Source: Isoetes taiwanensis
Taxonomy: Eukaryota; Streptophyta; Lycopodiopsida; Isoetales; Isoetaceae
Length of the DNA: 64,000 nt
NCBI GenBank assembly: GCA_021234155.1
Contig: JAJEKV010000014.1
Coordinates: forward strand, 8,079,563-8,143,562
Reading direction: 5' to 3'
In this document: positions 21,155-32,638 of the stretch, piece after piece
Numbering within the stretch: the stretch's first letter is position 1
Layout: each line of letters opens with the position of its first letter
The notes under the pieces: model-generated
Told to the model about the DNA's origin: nothing
What the model saw: the letters and a program-made list of their open reading frames with translations, nothing else
Databases searched by the model: none
Position numbers and translations under genes: made by a program

Positions 21155-22860
21155 TAGAATAGAATAGAGTTTTTATCGTCCACAGAGACCAATTGGCCTA
21201 TGGGACCCAAACAGGAGGCGCAGCAAGCGTATTATTGTCCGGATTAAAAAAAACCCCTCCACGCCCTAAAGGGTTGTTTGGGGGAAAAAACGTGACAGGA
21301 ATAGGTTTGCTGTCAAACTGTACATATACAAATACAATATATATCATGGGGGACAGAAATATGTACATGGATCAGGTAAGTGCACGAGGACCGAGCTGAT
21401 CTCAACGATCCATGATCTCTTGAATGTATGAGACCAACCTCCGTACCGAGCTCGTGCTCAGCGCCTCATGCAGAGGCTGGCCAGGACCGACCAGCTCAAC
21501 ATAGCGTATCTGAATATCATCATATGCCGGACAACTCTGAAGGGTGTGGCATTTGTCTTCTGGCAGCGTTGACAAAGCCTCTCCTGACGCAGCTCCCCAA
21601 TCGATCTCCCTGTCTCAATCTGGAGATGGTGTGCACCTGTGCGGATAGAGGCAATGGATCTGCACTTTTTCATGGGTAGATGAGTGCGCAGGTAGCATTG
21701 CGGGCCCCGCTCCAACGTGGGATTTATGTGGCGTTGATAATGTGCTGTCTCGACCTATTCAAGGGTGCTGGCATCCCATAGCTTACTGAGGAAGCATGCG
21801 TCAAGGTACTGTCTGAGACTACGGCGATCTACCTCCGTTTGCACTTGGATGCACCTGTGCCCCTGCACATTCCATCTGGCCATCTACTGAGCTCTCCTTT
21901 CCCGCCAGCAGGCTTTTAGGCATTGAGGCCCCATTGCATAGTGTAAGCGAGGTTAGGGAGACGAGTATCGTCTATGCTGACCACCTTCTGGAAGTAGACG
22001 ATGTGCCTGTCAAGGGCCCCTCTTTGAAGAGGCAAGAAACTTGTTTGTTGCAACAATATCTGGTATGGGACTGTAGACTTCACCCTCAAAGCCCATGCCA
22101 AAGCTTTTTGCACCTGCTCTAAGTCATTCCAAGTGGTGAGAGAAATCACCAGGCCCCAGACCTCGACCCCGTACAAAAGTACAGGTTCTACTAGCACCTT
22201 GAATAGGTGCGATTGGTGGCCCCAATCATACAGCTCTGCCCTTTGGCTATTGTTCTCCATTGCATAAAGTGTCTTCCAACCTGCTGCGGCTCGCAACCGG
22301 ATGGGATTGTCCCAGTTCATGGCTGACGGGAACTCCACTCCCAAATATTTGTAAGCAGATACCACTTCAACATTTTGGCCACGATAAGTGAGAATTGGAG
22401 GTCTTGGCTGGCATTCGGACGATACCAGAACTACCTTGATTTTGGCTAAGTTGACGCGCATGTCAGTCACCTGGCAAAATGTGTTCAGGCCATCGAGATG
22501 GCATTGCATATCTGCCTAAGTGTGTGCTATCCACATCATCATCATAGATCAGCTGCCTGATGATCTGGTGTAGGAGGAGAGCCCCAGTGCCTCCATTATC
22601 AGCGAGCCATCTCTTCAGCTGATCAATATACAGGCCAAATAGTGTGAGAGAGAGAGGGCATCCCTGGTGGACCCTAATACTGCTCTCGAATGGTTGGCCT
22701 ACTGGTTGCAGCCAGCCGGTACATGTTCATATAACCTGTATGCCATGTTATTGCAGTTTGGCAGGGACGTCTAGCTGCTGAAATCTTGCCCACAGCTTTT
22801 CCGAGGCACAATGTCAAAAGCCTTGGGGAAGTCTACGAAGCAAACATGTGAATGAGGCAA
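21155..22860 (-). mobile_element. 5'-truncated LINE with TTCTA-type tail
   Basis: Minus-strand remnants of a non-LTR reverse transcriptase are visible: CFVDFPKAFDIVPR (about 22830-22790), SLTLFGLYIDQL and LIYDDDV (about 22540-22650), then an open 197-residue stretch (21916-22509) with the thumb-region blocks VSAYKYLGVEF and VEPVLLYGVEVWG, and HIVYFQKVVSIDD. A Cys-containing C-terminal region (RSIASIRTGAHHLQIETG then LCQRC) follows at about 21540-21660. The 3' end is marked by ATAAAAACTCTATTCTATTC at 21155-21185. Stops and frame shifts make it inactive. The 5' half (endonuclease, first ORF) is missing. Confidence 0.82.
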
Positions 22861-25800
22861 ACATGTGAGGGAACAATTGTAGTGCTTCCTTCCCACTTTT
22901 GTTTGGCTTCTCTTACAATAAGCATGATCCGAATGTGACTTTCGTATAACCATCTTCTCAAAAACATCTTCTCAAAAACATTATGCGGATCATTTGAGCA
23001 TGTACATGCCAAATACATCTTAATCAATGTATTGTACACAAACACCCTTAAAACAAAAGTAATTTTTACAATCTGAGCATGAATCTTCTTTCGATTTCCA
23101 AGGGACATCTCATTTATTGGTACAACATTGTAAGGAATGTCCCTCGGATCAACTTCCCTTACTATGTCCCTCGGGTTATGTCCCTCGGATCGACTTCCCT
23201 TACTATGTTGGTGTCCATGCACATGCCTCCTAGCATAGAAAGGCTCGCCTATATCACACAATTTGTTTAGCAGTACTCAATTGCACTTTTGCATGGATAC
23301 TCCTGTAGGTGAAAAGAAAAACTTCAAACCTCTATCTTAGAAGATCAGAGAATATATAGTGATATACCATATAACTATGTACCTGGATTGGAAGTGAAAT
23401 AGGAATTGGATTTGGTATTGCAACTATTTGCAAGCATCCAAGCTTTCCAGGACTGTCGTGGTGATAAGTGCAGCTAAGCAAAACCCAATACAAAATAACA
23501 CTACAAGAGTTCATTCTTGAATTTTCCGTTCAAATCTTACCCTCATAAGATGCTTAGATAAGTAATAGTCCATATAGCTGACCCGAGAGCCACAGTAAGA
23601 GGCTAAAAATTATATATCCATCGTACAACATTAGAAAGATCAATAGATATATAATGTGATCGAAGAATATAAATGTATCATTCATCCAGTGTTTGAGTTT
23701 TCTCTTTGACCAGAATGCCCATCAAGGCAGATCTGGAAAAAAATAATCCGGTAGCATTTTCTTCCCCTAGATGGCAAAAATTTTCATTCGAGTCCACATT
23801 CCAGGGGATCCCAATAGCTTCTTTGTGCAAAGCAAATTGTCCATCTACCCCAAAAGGTAAAGAATACAGGAACTAGTTGTTGTTACAATTGCATTTTTTT
23901 TTTTTTTGTAATCTCAAACACTGGCATTTTAGAAAGAACGGATTTCTGCTTATCTTTGAACGCTTATAGTTGTGGGCGAACTATGTAAATAGCGATCTAC
24001 TTCAAGCTAAATTGATAACCAACAGGGGCAGGTGAAAAGATCAGAAGGCAGCGAAGTAGTTTGACTCAAGTTTGGGTTTGCCGAATCCTGCAGACAGGAA
24101 TTTTGGTGTTGATTTGGCAGAAGACGGCATGCAAGTAAGTGAAGGATCTGCCCCAATCCAGAAAACATGGAAGAAATCTTTAGCCACAACTGAAAATGCA
24201 CGATCATAGCCAAAATCCACACACACAAATTAGAGCCTCACGACATATAATCAGGCCTCTGAATCGTCCTACGGTCTTCTATATCCAATCTCCTGAATCG
24301 CTCAGCTGATTTTCCGCATCTTACAGAGACAAATATTACTCTAACACTTCCAACTTTAGCCCTTTTGAAGACTCAAAGCCTTTTGTTATGCAAGGATAGA
24401 GATCTATAGGAATAACTTCACAAGTTCTTTGTATGCAAGAAAATTCACCTGAAAATCATGCAAAATCATGTCGGAGATTGTACCCAAGCAAAAGACTATG
24501 TACCTGTCACTGAAATATTAAGGCACAAAAGAATTGAATCTACGGAATGATAAAACACTTCTAGCCCTTTTACATCTGCAGGTGATTACGATGAAGATCT
24601 CAAGGAGGAAGGCAGAAGCAAGGCTCATCAGAAAACCAACTAGCAGGCCATGAGTAAAACCAATTGGATTGACGGTATGCATGTTATGTATGTGTTCCCT
24701 CTGCTCTTCTCTCCCGTCTCCAAATCCGTCCATTTTTCGTTGTCTTAGTCTATCATCTGCCCTATCAGCCACAAATTTATCTGCCCAATTGATCCATTAA
24801 TTTGGTTATGCTTCAATCCGTTGTAATTTCATCACATCAGCCTTTTTAGCTCCAAATTGCAGGTGGTACTTTGGTTTCAACAATGCCTCTCAATAAGTAT
24901 TGCAGGCATGGCGATTAGTATGAGCTTACTGAGAGCGTATTGGGTTCATCCAGCTCAATTGCTGCAACAATGGAATCGTGTCATGGTGCACATTCTAGAT
25001 TATTCTAGATTGAGGCTTCCATTTGACATACCCAATTTGGCCGGCATGTGAAAATACCCAGTAGCATAAATCCTGCAATGCTGCTTTTGATGAATCTATG
25101 AATGGGTTTCTTTGGCAATAACATTGCCAAATTAGGCTTGGGCTATTCGATCAGGAAAGAAGCACTTTTGCTATTGTCAATTTCTAGTCAGCAAATCTGT
25201 CGGCATGCGTTGTTTCCTGTCCCCAATCCCAAATAGAGAAAACCCGAGTCGTGCGCAATCTCGTGCAAAAACTTCACCGAAAAATTCTATCCAAAACTTG
25301 TACCCAGGAAATGAAGCACAGGTGTCGCCAAAATATCAAAGCACGAAGGAATCGAATCTTCGGTAAATCAATTATGTATGTGTAGATAAATGTATACATT
25401 TACATGTTTAATATATGAGATCCTATCTATATTCCCCAACATTATCAAAGGGAATTTTCCTAGATGAAGTATGGTTCTAACTTTAAGTTTGGGAGAATTA
25501 AAAATTAAGCGTCAAGGATACATGAAAGTTATCTTTAAATGAAAATTTTTATGATTGGTGTTTGAATCAATTTTTAACTACCATACTCAATAATCACCCA
25601 ACCACTGGTGTTATTGTTTATGATCATTTGAAATAGCATGAACTCCACCAAATTTCTAGAGTGCTGTAATATGTAGAGACAATCTCCATCAAACTATGAG
25701 CTTTGAGAGGAGAGCTATGCTACAACAATTAGCAGATCCCTTTGTGACTATAAACTTGAGAGTCATTGCAAATGAGATATTGATTAATAGATTGCGCATA

Positions 25801-25884
25801 TGTAAGGTTAACCTTATCTCTAAGTGTGGGACGTTGAAGTAAATTGCTAGCAACTTTGGCAGACCATATAATGTGTGTTAAAGC
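22861..25884. other. Intergenic stretch with little recognisable content
   Basis: There is a short duplicated segment with ATGTCCCTCGG at 23130-23210. Two diverged copies of a block ending CGAATCTTCGG/TGAATCTACGG lie at about 24465-24545 and 25255-25365. One possible small membrane protein (24518-24772) is listed separately. No other gene is supported. Confidence 0.55.
24518..24772 (-). CDS. Possible small membrane protein exon (84 aa)
   Basis: An open frame begins MADRADDRLRQRKMDGFG and remains open for about 12 codons upstream without another start. It has a charged N-terminal part and one clear hydrophobic span (GFTHGLLVGFLMSLASAFLL and on, about residues 37-65). A basic C-terminal end with CRCKRARSVLSFRRF follows. 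This looks like a single-pass membrane protein or the last exon of a larger gene. I do not recognise it. A partly matching block at 25255-25365 suggests a local duplication of its 3' end. There is no splice or promoter evidence. Confidence 0.25.
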   Translation of the reverse strand: MADRADDRLRQRKMDGFGDGREEQREHIHNMHTVNPIGFTHGLLVGFLMSLASAFLLEIFIVITCRCKRARSVLSFRRFNSFVP

Positions 25885-26432
25885 TGAAGAAATAGTCATG
25901 CTAATCCATTGGCCCTATGCACTAATCCATTTGTTCTAGTTATAACTAAGGAGCAGACGGGAATTCATGTGCTGGTGCAGTAACTAAGGTTCATGCAATG
26001 GTCTGTAGGATATTGCATGAATAATAAGGTCGACATGGTTATATGATTTGTATCCATTGAATTTAGGGATGGACGATTGCGGTCCAATACTTTAGAGCCA
26101 AAACATAATTCAAATGGGGAAAGCCCCTAGAACTATGGAGATGCATCCAGCAGTGCGCAGAGCGGCCGGATCTGGCCTAAGCGGCCGGATCCTTGTAAAT
26201 ATATTAAGAAGGATGTTTCGATTGTTGATAGAATTGGTTAAGCTGTTCGGAAGGAGCAGGCTCGAGTTGTCGAGACTAAGAATTCATTCACTATTTATAA
26301 TGGGAGACTATTCATTTCTGAACTCATATTCATAGAAATAGTTTAATGGTGGCATAGTTATAGTGAGCTTATAACTAGTGCATTGCGTATCTTGTCTAGC
26401 TAGTTGACATTATTATCTACTCAATTTCTTCA
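25885..26432 (+). repeat. Copia 5' LTR (548 bp)
   Basis: Bounded by the 9-bp inverted pair TGAAGAAAT/ATTTCTTCA and followed by the primer site. It contains CGGCCGGATC repeated around TGGCCTAAG (26162-26190), an internal short repeat, and a CTATTTATAATGGG sequence near 26292 that could act as a TATA box. Confidence 0.96.
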
Positions 26433-26434
26433 TT

Positions 26435-26446
26435 TGGTATCAGAGC
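26435..26446 (+). other. Primer-binding site, initiator-Met tRNA type
   Basis: TGGTATCAGAGC stands two bases after the 5' LTR and is the standard plant copia primer site. Confidence 0.95.
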
Positions 26447-26450
26447 CAGA

Positions 26451-27218
26451 ATGTCAACTAGGCTAGGTGCCTCTCTACTAAGTGTTGTTGAAGTTTTCAA
26501 AGGTACAGGAGGATTTCAAGTATGGAAGGAGAAGATCAAAGAAATATTGGAAGTAGAAGGCTTGTGGACATATGTCAGTGGAGATGTTGAAGACATTGAA
26601 CAAATCAGTGATTCAAACAGCAAGGATGAGGCTGTTATTGTTACTGCAGAGAGTTCAACTTCAAAGGAAAAAAGTACAAAGGAAAAAGGTACATCTAGTT
26701 CTATGGAAGTAACTAGTTGTAATGTTAATGCTGTTGCTAAATTAATTGAAGCAAAGAGCATTATTACAGTAAAGCTAGGATCTAGCATACTGTTAAAGGT
26801 AAGGGGAATGAGCCCAAGGGGCATTTGGAAATATTTGATTAAGACCTATGAAAACAAGACATCATCCCAGCTGGATGTTTTGGATAGGGAATTAAGGAAC
26901 TTAAAGTTCCATGATAATGATGATCTTACTGAGTTTTTCCAGAAATTGGATAATCTAGTTGCAGACTTGGAGGCAGCAGGCACAAGCATAACTCAAGATT
27001 ATCAGGTAATGACCATAGCTAGAGCATTCTCAAATTTTGATCACTTATCTACATTAGTAAGAAATGTAGCAAAAAGTAGGGATCAGGCTGAGCTTATGGT
27101 AAAAACAGAATTGGAACAAAAATCTCTAGTTACTGGCAATACTGATCATGCTGAAATTCTCTATGCTGGAAATATCAGAGTTTCAGGGGAAGAGGCAGGG
27201 GCAGAAACCCTGCAGTAA
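26451..27218 (+). CDS. Copia gag protein (255 aa)
   Basis: The ATG at 26451 is 4 bases after the primer site. The protein begins MSTRLGASLLSVVEVFKGTG and has the gag-type block FQVWKEKIKEILEVEGLW (residues about 24-42), then KYLIKTYENKTSSQLDVLDR (about 125-147) and DDLTEFFQKLDNLVADL. Gag forms the particle that packages element RNA in the cytoplasm. The expected C-terminal CCHC zinc knuckle is not intact: a frame near 27190-27230 gives only KPCSKFGE-like remnants. The frame stops at 27216, before pol. Pol lies in the -1 frame with no stop-free fusion, so the end of gag may be damaged. The rest is uninterrupted. Confidence 0.88.
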   Translation: MSTRLGASLLSVVEVFKGTGGFQVWKEKIKEILEVEGLWTYVSGDVEDIEQISDSNSKDEAVIVTAESSTSKEKSTKEKGTSSSMEVTSCNVNAVAKLIEAKSIITVKLGSSILLKVRGMSPRGIWKYLIKTYENKTSSQLDVLDRELRNLKFHDNDDLTEFFQKLDNLVADLEAAGTSITQDYQVMTIARAFSNFDHLSTLVRNVAKSRDQAELMVKTELEQKSLVTGNTDHAEILYAGNIRVSGEEAGAETLQ

Positions 27219-27220
27219 AT

Positions 27221-30200
27221 TTGGCGAAATCAGTCACTACAGAGGAAGAAGAAATAGATGACGAGAATGTTGAGGTATGTCTTAATTCTGACATTAGCAA
27301 ACCATTAAGAAAATTGGATTCTAAAGATGACATGCTTGTTTTAGATTCAGGAGCTGAAAGATCAATGATTAAGAATCCTAAACAACTGAAGGAGAGAATA
27401 AGTAAAGGATCCAGCTATGTTCAAATGGGAGATGGCAATCTGCAAAAAGTAGAAGTGGCTGGGATCTTAGAAATCTTTGATTTATCTGGAAAGCCAGTAG
27501 ATTTAAAAAATGTTTTGTGTGTTCCCTCAATAGTTAGAAATCTGATTTCTATTAGCCAACTTGTGGATCTTGGCTATAAAGTATGCTTTGAGAAATCTCA
27601 ATGTAAGATTTACTTGGATAATACATTGAAATTTTTAGCAAACAGGATTGGAAATCTATTTGCTCTCAATGATACAAAATGTCTTGGCTCAATTAATGCA
27701 GTATCAGCTGCAACATTAAGAAGATGGCATGAGAGACTTGGACATACAAATATAAACAATCTCAAATACATGGCAAAACATAATATGATTTTGGCTGAAG
27801 AAGAAAAGGAGGATGAATTCATGTGTGAAGGGTGCATGCTAGGAAAGCATACAAGACTGAAATTTGTCAAATCAAATAAGAGGGCAAAAGACATTTTGGA
27901 ATTAATACATACTGACCTATGTGGCCCAATAAATGTCACAGGATTGACTGGGAAGAGATATTTCATCACTTTCATCGATGACTTCTCAAGAAAAACCAAG
28001 TGTTACTTATTAAGACATAAGGATCAAGCATTCTCAGCATATAAATTATTTGAACAGGAAGTAGAAAGACAAACTGGAAAAAGAATTAAATGTGTTAGAT
28101 CTGACAGAGGTGGTGAGTTTTTGTCAGGGGCATTCAACAATCACTGCAAGGTACATGGAATCAGAAGGCAACTAACTTGCAGATTCACTCCTCAGCAAAA
28201 TGGGATAGCAGAAAGGAAAAATAGGACCATTCTCAATGCTGTTCGATCCATGCTCAAGCAATCAGGTATGCCTAATTTCTTGTGGGAAGAAACTGTTAAA
28301 ACAGTAGTTCTTTTGCAAAATAAACTTCCATCTGTAAGCATCCATGGCAAAACACCTGAGGAAATGTGGAGTGGAAATACTCCAGGCTATGAAATGTTCA
28401 AAACTTATGGATGTTTGGGATATGCACATATTCCTAAGGAATTGAGAAAGAAACTAGATAATAGAGCTATTAAATGTTATCTAGCAGGATATGATGAACA
28501 ATCAAAGGCATACAGGATGTATGATCCTGAGAACAGACAAATCATCATCAGTAGAGACGTGGTCTTCAATGAACATGTGGTATACAAAAACAGAAATCAA
28601 GTGCAACAGGTAACACCAAACAAAGGTATCAATTGTCCAGGTGATGATTTGCTGAAATCAGACAGCCTGCACAATTTTGATGATAACAATGATGTGGCAA
28701 TTAAGTTTCAGGAAAGCACAAAGGCAATAAATGCAGATCATGATGTCTCAGAGGCAGAAATGGAGCAAGAACATCAAAGGGAAGACAACACACAGCTGAC
28801 CCAAGTAGACAATTCTGATAATGCAGAAATCCAGCAAGATGTAAGGAAAAGAAGGACAGAGGTAGATAAATTAAAGGAAACAATGGAGGCAATGAAAGTG
28901 AATCCAGATATGTATGGCAGATTGGATCATGGCAGGAGCAAAAGATTACAAAAGGAAGATGTAGACATTCATCAAATCATGGCTATTCTTGATCCTGACA
29001 TACCACAGACCTATGAGGAAGCCATAAATTCAGTGCATGCAGAACAGTGGAAAGAGGCAATGATGGAAGAACTTTCAGCCTTCAAACGAACACAAACTTA
29101 TGATGTTGTTGTACAACCAGAAAAGAAAAATGTTGTGGGCAGCAAGTGGCTATTCAAAATAAAAAGGGGCATTAATGGTGAAGAAAAGTTTAAGGCCAGA
29201 TTGGTAGCGCAGGGATTTACCCAAAGAAAGGGAATAGATTATGAGGAGACCTTCTCTCCCATAATTAAATTGACAAGCATTAGAATTCTCATGGCATTTG
29301 CCAATGCAAACAACCTGGACATGCATCACATGGACGTGAGCACAGCTTTTTTGAATGCAGAATTGAATGATGAAGTCTATATGAAGCAAGCACCAGGGTT
29401 CGAAGTTCCAGGAGAAGGCATGGTATGGAAACTTAATCGTGCTGTGTATGGTCTCAAACAATCACCTAGAATGTGGTACCAGTGCATAGATAATTATTTG
29501 TTAGAACAAGGCTTTACAAGATTTCTGAATGATGGAAACTTATATATTCTCAACAAGGGAGGTCAATTTTGCATATTGGCATTGTATGTTGATGATAACA
29601 TCTTAGTACCAAGCAATATGGAAATATTAGATCACTGCAAACAGATTCTTACTAGCAAATTCAAGATGACAGATCTGGGAAAGCTCAAGAAATTTTTGGG
29701 CATGGAAATAACCAGAAATGAAAGGGAGAAATTACTGAAAATGTCCCAAACTAGCAATATAGCAAGCATGCTTAAAAGATTCAATATGTTGGATTGCAAT
29801 ATTGCAAGAACTCCTATTGTTCAAGGCTTAAAATTGTCTAGTGATGACAGTCCACAAACACTTGACGAGTTGAAGGAAATGGAAAAAATTCCATATATGG
29901 AGCTTATAGGTTGTCTGCTATACATATCTAATTGCACAAGACCAGAGATAGCATTCACAGTCAACTTACTTAGCAGGTTCAGTAACAATCCAGGAAGACA
30001 GCATTGGACCATAGCTAAAAGAGTATTGAGATATTTAAAGTACACTCAAGATCAGGGATTAACATTTAATAATGATGATCTAGTTCTTAAGGGATATGCT
30101 GATGCAGATTGGGGCAGTGATATTGACACAAGAAAGTCTACTTCAGGGTTTTGCCTAATGTTAGGAGGAGCTGCAATAACATGGAAAAGCAAAAAACAAT

Positions 30201-30586
30201 CAAGTGTGGCTATGTCAACAGCTGAGGCAGAGTACAATGCAGCAACACTTGCTGCAAAGGAAATTGCATGGGTTAGAAGGTTGCTTGATGAGCTAAAGAT
30301 ATTTCAGAGATTGCCTACAATCCTATATTCTGACAGTATGAGTTGCATTGCCATTACAAAGAACCCGATGTTACATCAAAGGACTAAACACATTGAATTG
30401 CATGTTCATTTTATCAGGGAAATGGTTGCTAAAGGTGTAGTGACAGTAGAATATATTTCTACACATGAACAGGTTGCAGATATATTGACTAAAGGTCTAT
30501 CAGAAATCAAGTTTCAGAAATTTAAGACCAAGCTGGGAATTCAAGAATGGAATGACAGTAATGGAGTTAGCATGAAAGGGGAATGA
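27221..30586 (+). CDS. Copia pol polyprotein, open (up to 1,121 codons)
   Basis: The domains are in the Ty1/copia order. Protease has LVLDSGAERSM (catalytic Asp about 42). The pre-integrase domain has WHERLGH (about 168). Integrase has HTDLCGP (Asp about 231), SDRGGEF (Asp about 294) and GIAERKN (Glu about 330). Reverse transcriptase has MDVSTAFLNAEL (about 704) and the YVDD box in LYVDDNILV (about 788). RNase H has GYADADWG (about 958) and STAEAEY. The frame is open from just after the gag stop to 30586, three bases into the 3' LTR. There is no clear ATG at the beginning (the first open codons follow a TAA in the gag frame), so it is probably expressed by frameshift or from the first Met near codon 38. 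All catalytic residues I checked are present. Confidence 0.95.
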   Translation: MAKSVTTEEEEIDDENVEVCLNSDISKPLRKLDSKDDMLVLDSGAERSMIKNPKQLKERISKGSSYVQMGDGNLQKVEVAGILEIFDLSGKPVDLKNVLCVPSIVRNLISISQLVDLGYKVCFEKSQCKIYLDNTLKFLANRIGNLFALNDTKCLGSINAVSAATLRRWHERLGHTNINNLKYMAKHNMILAEEEKEDEFMCEGCMLGKHTRLKFVKSNKRAKDILELIHTDLCGPINVTGLTGKRYFITFIDDFSRKTKCYLLRHKDQAFSAYKLFEQEVERQTGKRIKCVRSDRGGEFLSGAFNNHCKVHGIRRQLTCRFTPQQNGIAERKNRTILNAVRSMLKQSGMPNFLWEETVKTVVLLQNKLPSVSIHGKTPEEMWSGNTPGYEMFKTYGCLGYAHIPKELRKKLDNRAIKCYLAGYDEQSKAYRMYDPENRQIIISRDVVFNEHVVYKNRNQVQQVTPNKGINCPGDDLLKSDSLHNFDDNNDVAIKFQESTKAINADHDVSEAEMEQEHQREDNTQLTQVDNSDNAEIQQDVRKRRTEVDKLKETMEAMKVNPDMYGRLDHGRSKRLQKEDVDIHQIMAILDPDIPQTYEEAINSVHAEQWKEAMMEELSAFKRTQTYDVVVQPEKKNVVGSKWLFKIKRGINGEEKFKARLVAQGFTQRKGIDYEETFSPIIKLTSIRILMAFANANNLDMHHMDVSTAFLNAELNDEVYMKQAPGFEVPGEGMVWKLNRAVYGLKQSPRMWYQCIDNYLLEQGFTRFLNDGNLYILNKGGQFCILALYVDDNILVPSNMEILDHCKQILTSKFKMTDLGKLKKFLGMEITRNEREKLLKMSQTSNIASMLKRFNMLDCNIARTPIVQGLKLSSDDSPQTLDELKEMEKIPYMELIGCLLYISNCTRPEIAFTVNLLSRFSNNPGRQHWTIAKRVLRYLKYTQDQGLTFNNDDLVLKGYADADWGSDIDTRKSTSGFCLMLGGAAITWKSKKQSSVAMSTAEAEYNAATLAAKEIAWVRRLLDELKIFQRLPTILYSDSMSCIAITKNPMLHQRTKHIELHVHFIREMVAKGVVTVEYISTHEQVADILTKGLSEIKFQKFKTKLGIQEWNDSNGVSMKGE
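30574..30583 (+). other. Polypurine tract of the copia element
   Basis: GAAAGGGGAA directly precedes the 3' LTR start TGAAGAAAT. Confidence 0.9.
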
Positions 30587-31131
30587 AGAAATAGTCATGC
30601 TAATCCATTGGCCCTATGTACTAATCCATTTGTTCTAGTTATAACTAAGGAGCAGACGGGAATTCATGTGCTGGTGCAGTAACTAAGGTTCATGCAATGG
30701 TCTGTAGGATATTGCATGAATAATAAGGTCGACATGGTTATATGATTTGTATCCATTGAATTTAGGGATGGACGATTGCGGTCCAATACTTTAGAGCCAA
30801 AACATAATTCAAATGGGGAAAGCCCCTAGAACTATGGAGATGCATCCAGCAGTGCGCAGAGCGGCCGGATCTGGCCTAAGCGGCCGGATCCTTGTAAATA
30901 TATTAAGAAGGATGTTTCGATTGTTGATAGAATTGGTTAAGCTGTTCGGAAGGAGCAGGCTCGAGTTGTCGAGACTAAGAATTCATTCACTATTTATAAT
31001 GGGAGACTATTCATTTCTGAACTCATATTCATAGAAATAGTTTAATGGTGGCATAGTTATAGTGAGCTTATAACTAGTGCATTGTGTATCTTGTCTAGCT
31101 AGTTGACATTATTATCTACTCAATTTCTTCA
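30584..31131 (+). repeat. Copia 3' LTR (548 bp)
   Basis: It is identical to the 5' LTR except for two transitions: C to T at CCCTATG(C/T)AC and C to T at GCATTG(C/T)GT. It ends ATTTCTTCA at 31131. Confidence 0.96.
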
Positions 31132-31424
31132 TTCCTAGCCGCATAATGCACAATTTGATGACAACTCTCTCATCAATTTTTCACTTTTGATACACATTTC
31201 TCATGAATTTCATTTTTGGTACACATTATTACATTTTTTATTTCCTAAGGATTGGCTTTAATTTTATTAAATAAACGTATTGGTCCATATTTTGAGTAAA
31301 GACTTTGCTTATTTTGCACCTCTCAAATATTAAAGACAAGAGAAGTATTACTGTTGCCTTGAAAAACTATCAATATGCACATAGTATCCTTACCTGACAG
31401 TAATATGCTTACTGCTCTCTTTTT

Positions 31425-31495
31425 GTTTGGGTCCCATAGGCCAATTGGTCTCCATGGATGATAAAAAATCTATTCTATTCTATTCTATTCTAAAA
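31425..31495 (+). mobile_element. LINE 3' fragment with TTCTA repeats
   Basis: GGGTCCCATAGGCCAATTGG and on to ATAAAAAATCTATTCTATTC is the plus-strand counterpart of the LINE 3' end at 21155-21230. It is a severely 5'-truncated copy. Confidence 0.75.
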
Positions 31496-32638
31496 AAAGG
31501 CAGTGCTTTTTTAAAGAGAAAATTCCTTCATAATGTTGTGGGTCTGCCCGAAGTGTCTCCCACCAAAGTCTTTAACATCACTATATAAAAAGAAGATTAT
31601 TGAAGCAATGGTCTATATGGTAAAATGCCAGCCAGTTAGGCTCGGACATTAGAAGCCTTTGTAACTGGAAATGAGGTTGATGTGCAATCTAATTCTTAAG
31701 AATTGAAATGCAGAGCAAAAGGCAGATAAGAGTCAAAACAAAGATTGAACAAAGTAGCTCAAACCTGAAACATGGACTCAAAAAATCTTCTACATTTCTG
31801 TGGATCTTTAAACCTTTCAGCATATAATTAACAACAGGATATAACCGTTCTCATATCAAATATAGAAAATAGGACCATAGCATAACCATAAAATGTAATT
31901 CTGGTCTAAGTTTCAAAGTACACTGTCCAAAAGCCCCACATATCTAAATTTCAAAAGATAGGCATTCAAAAGCAAAGTACATATAAAGACAAATTACAAA
32001 GTACACACATATGCATGTTATACGCTCTAGAATTCGAGTCACAAATTGTGGAACTAATTATGGTAAACTGAATCGTTGTAGGATAACAAAATAACACATA
32101 TTTCAGTTACATCATGTCTTATGTTTATATGGGCAAACTTGAGCCAGTTCTCCTTAAGATGAGCTGGCTATACATTTCCTAGATTATATTCATCGTCACA
32201 AGGAATGTTTCACAACATTTTTCAATTCATTTATTTTGTAATACGATGGCTTGCGCATATATCCTTTTCTTTTAATATTTGCCATCTAAAATCTTTACAT
32301 CAATACCAGGTATCCACCTACAATGTAAACAACTTTGGCAGTTGAGCACTAATAGTTCAGGAATATATCGTGTATTAATATAAAGTACATATTGAGATTG
32401 TCTGGATCACTGTGGAAGCAAAAGGTAGAAATCCAACTTTGCAAATACTAATATTGTAGATCACAATGCAAGCAAAAGATAGAAATCCAATTTTGCAAAT
32501 ACTAATATTGTGATGCTCTTTGTATTCATGATGGGCTGCAATGCATATGGATTTGGTTTTTTAGCTATGTCCCTCATTCCAATTGCAGACATATGTTTAT
32601 ACTTGTCTTCATTCTTTAGAAACAATCAACATATCTTA
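31496..32638. other. Intergenic AT-rich stretch, no gene seen
   Basis: No open frame, repeat or known motif could be supported. A short direct repeat AATCCAA-TTTGCAAATACTAATATTGT occurs at 32430-32456 and 32485-32511. Confidence 0.55.

Larger units (their letters stand above)
25885..31131 (+). mobile_element. Young Ty1/copia LTR retrotransposon, 5.25 kb
   Basis: Two 548-bp LTRs (25885-26432 and 30584-31131) differ by two C/T transitions only. A TGGTATCAGAGC primer site, gag, an open pol and a GAAAGGGGAA polypurine tract are present in the right order. The LTR ends are TGAAGAAAT...ATTTCTTCA. The flanking 5-mers are AAAGC and TTCCT, so there is no target duplication. The gag zinc knuckle is degenerate, so it may not be autonomous. 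Confidence 0.97.

Noticed and set aside
26114-26335. 73-codon frame repeated exactly at 30813-31034
   Set aside because: It lies in the LTRs of the copia element and is duplicated only because the LTRs are nearly identical.
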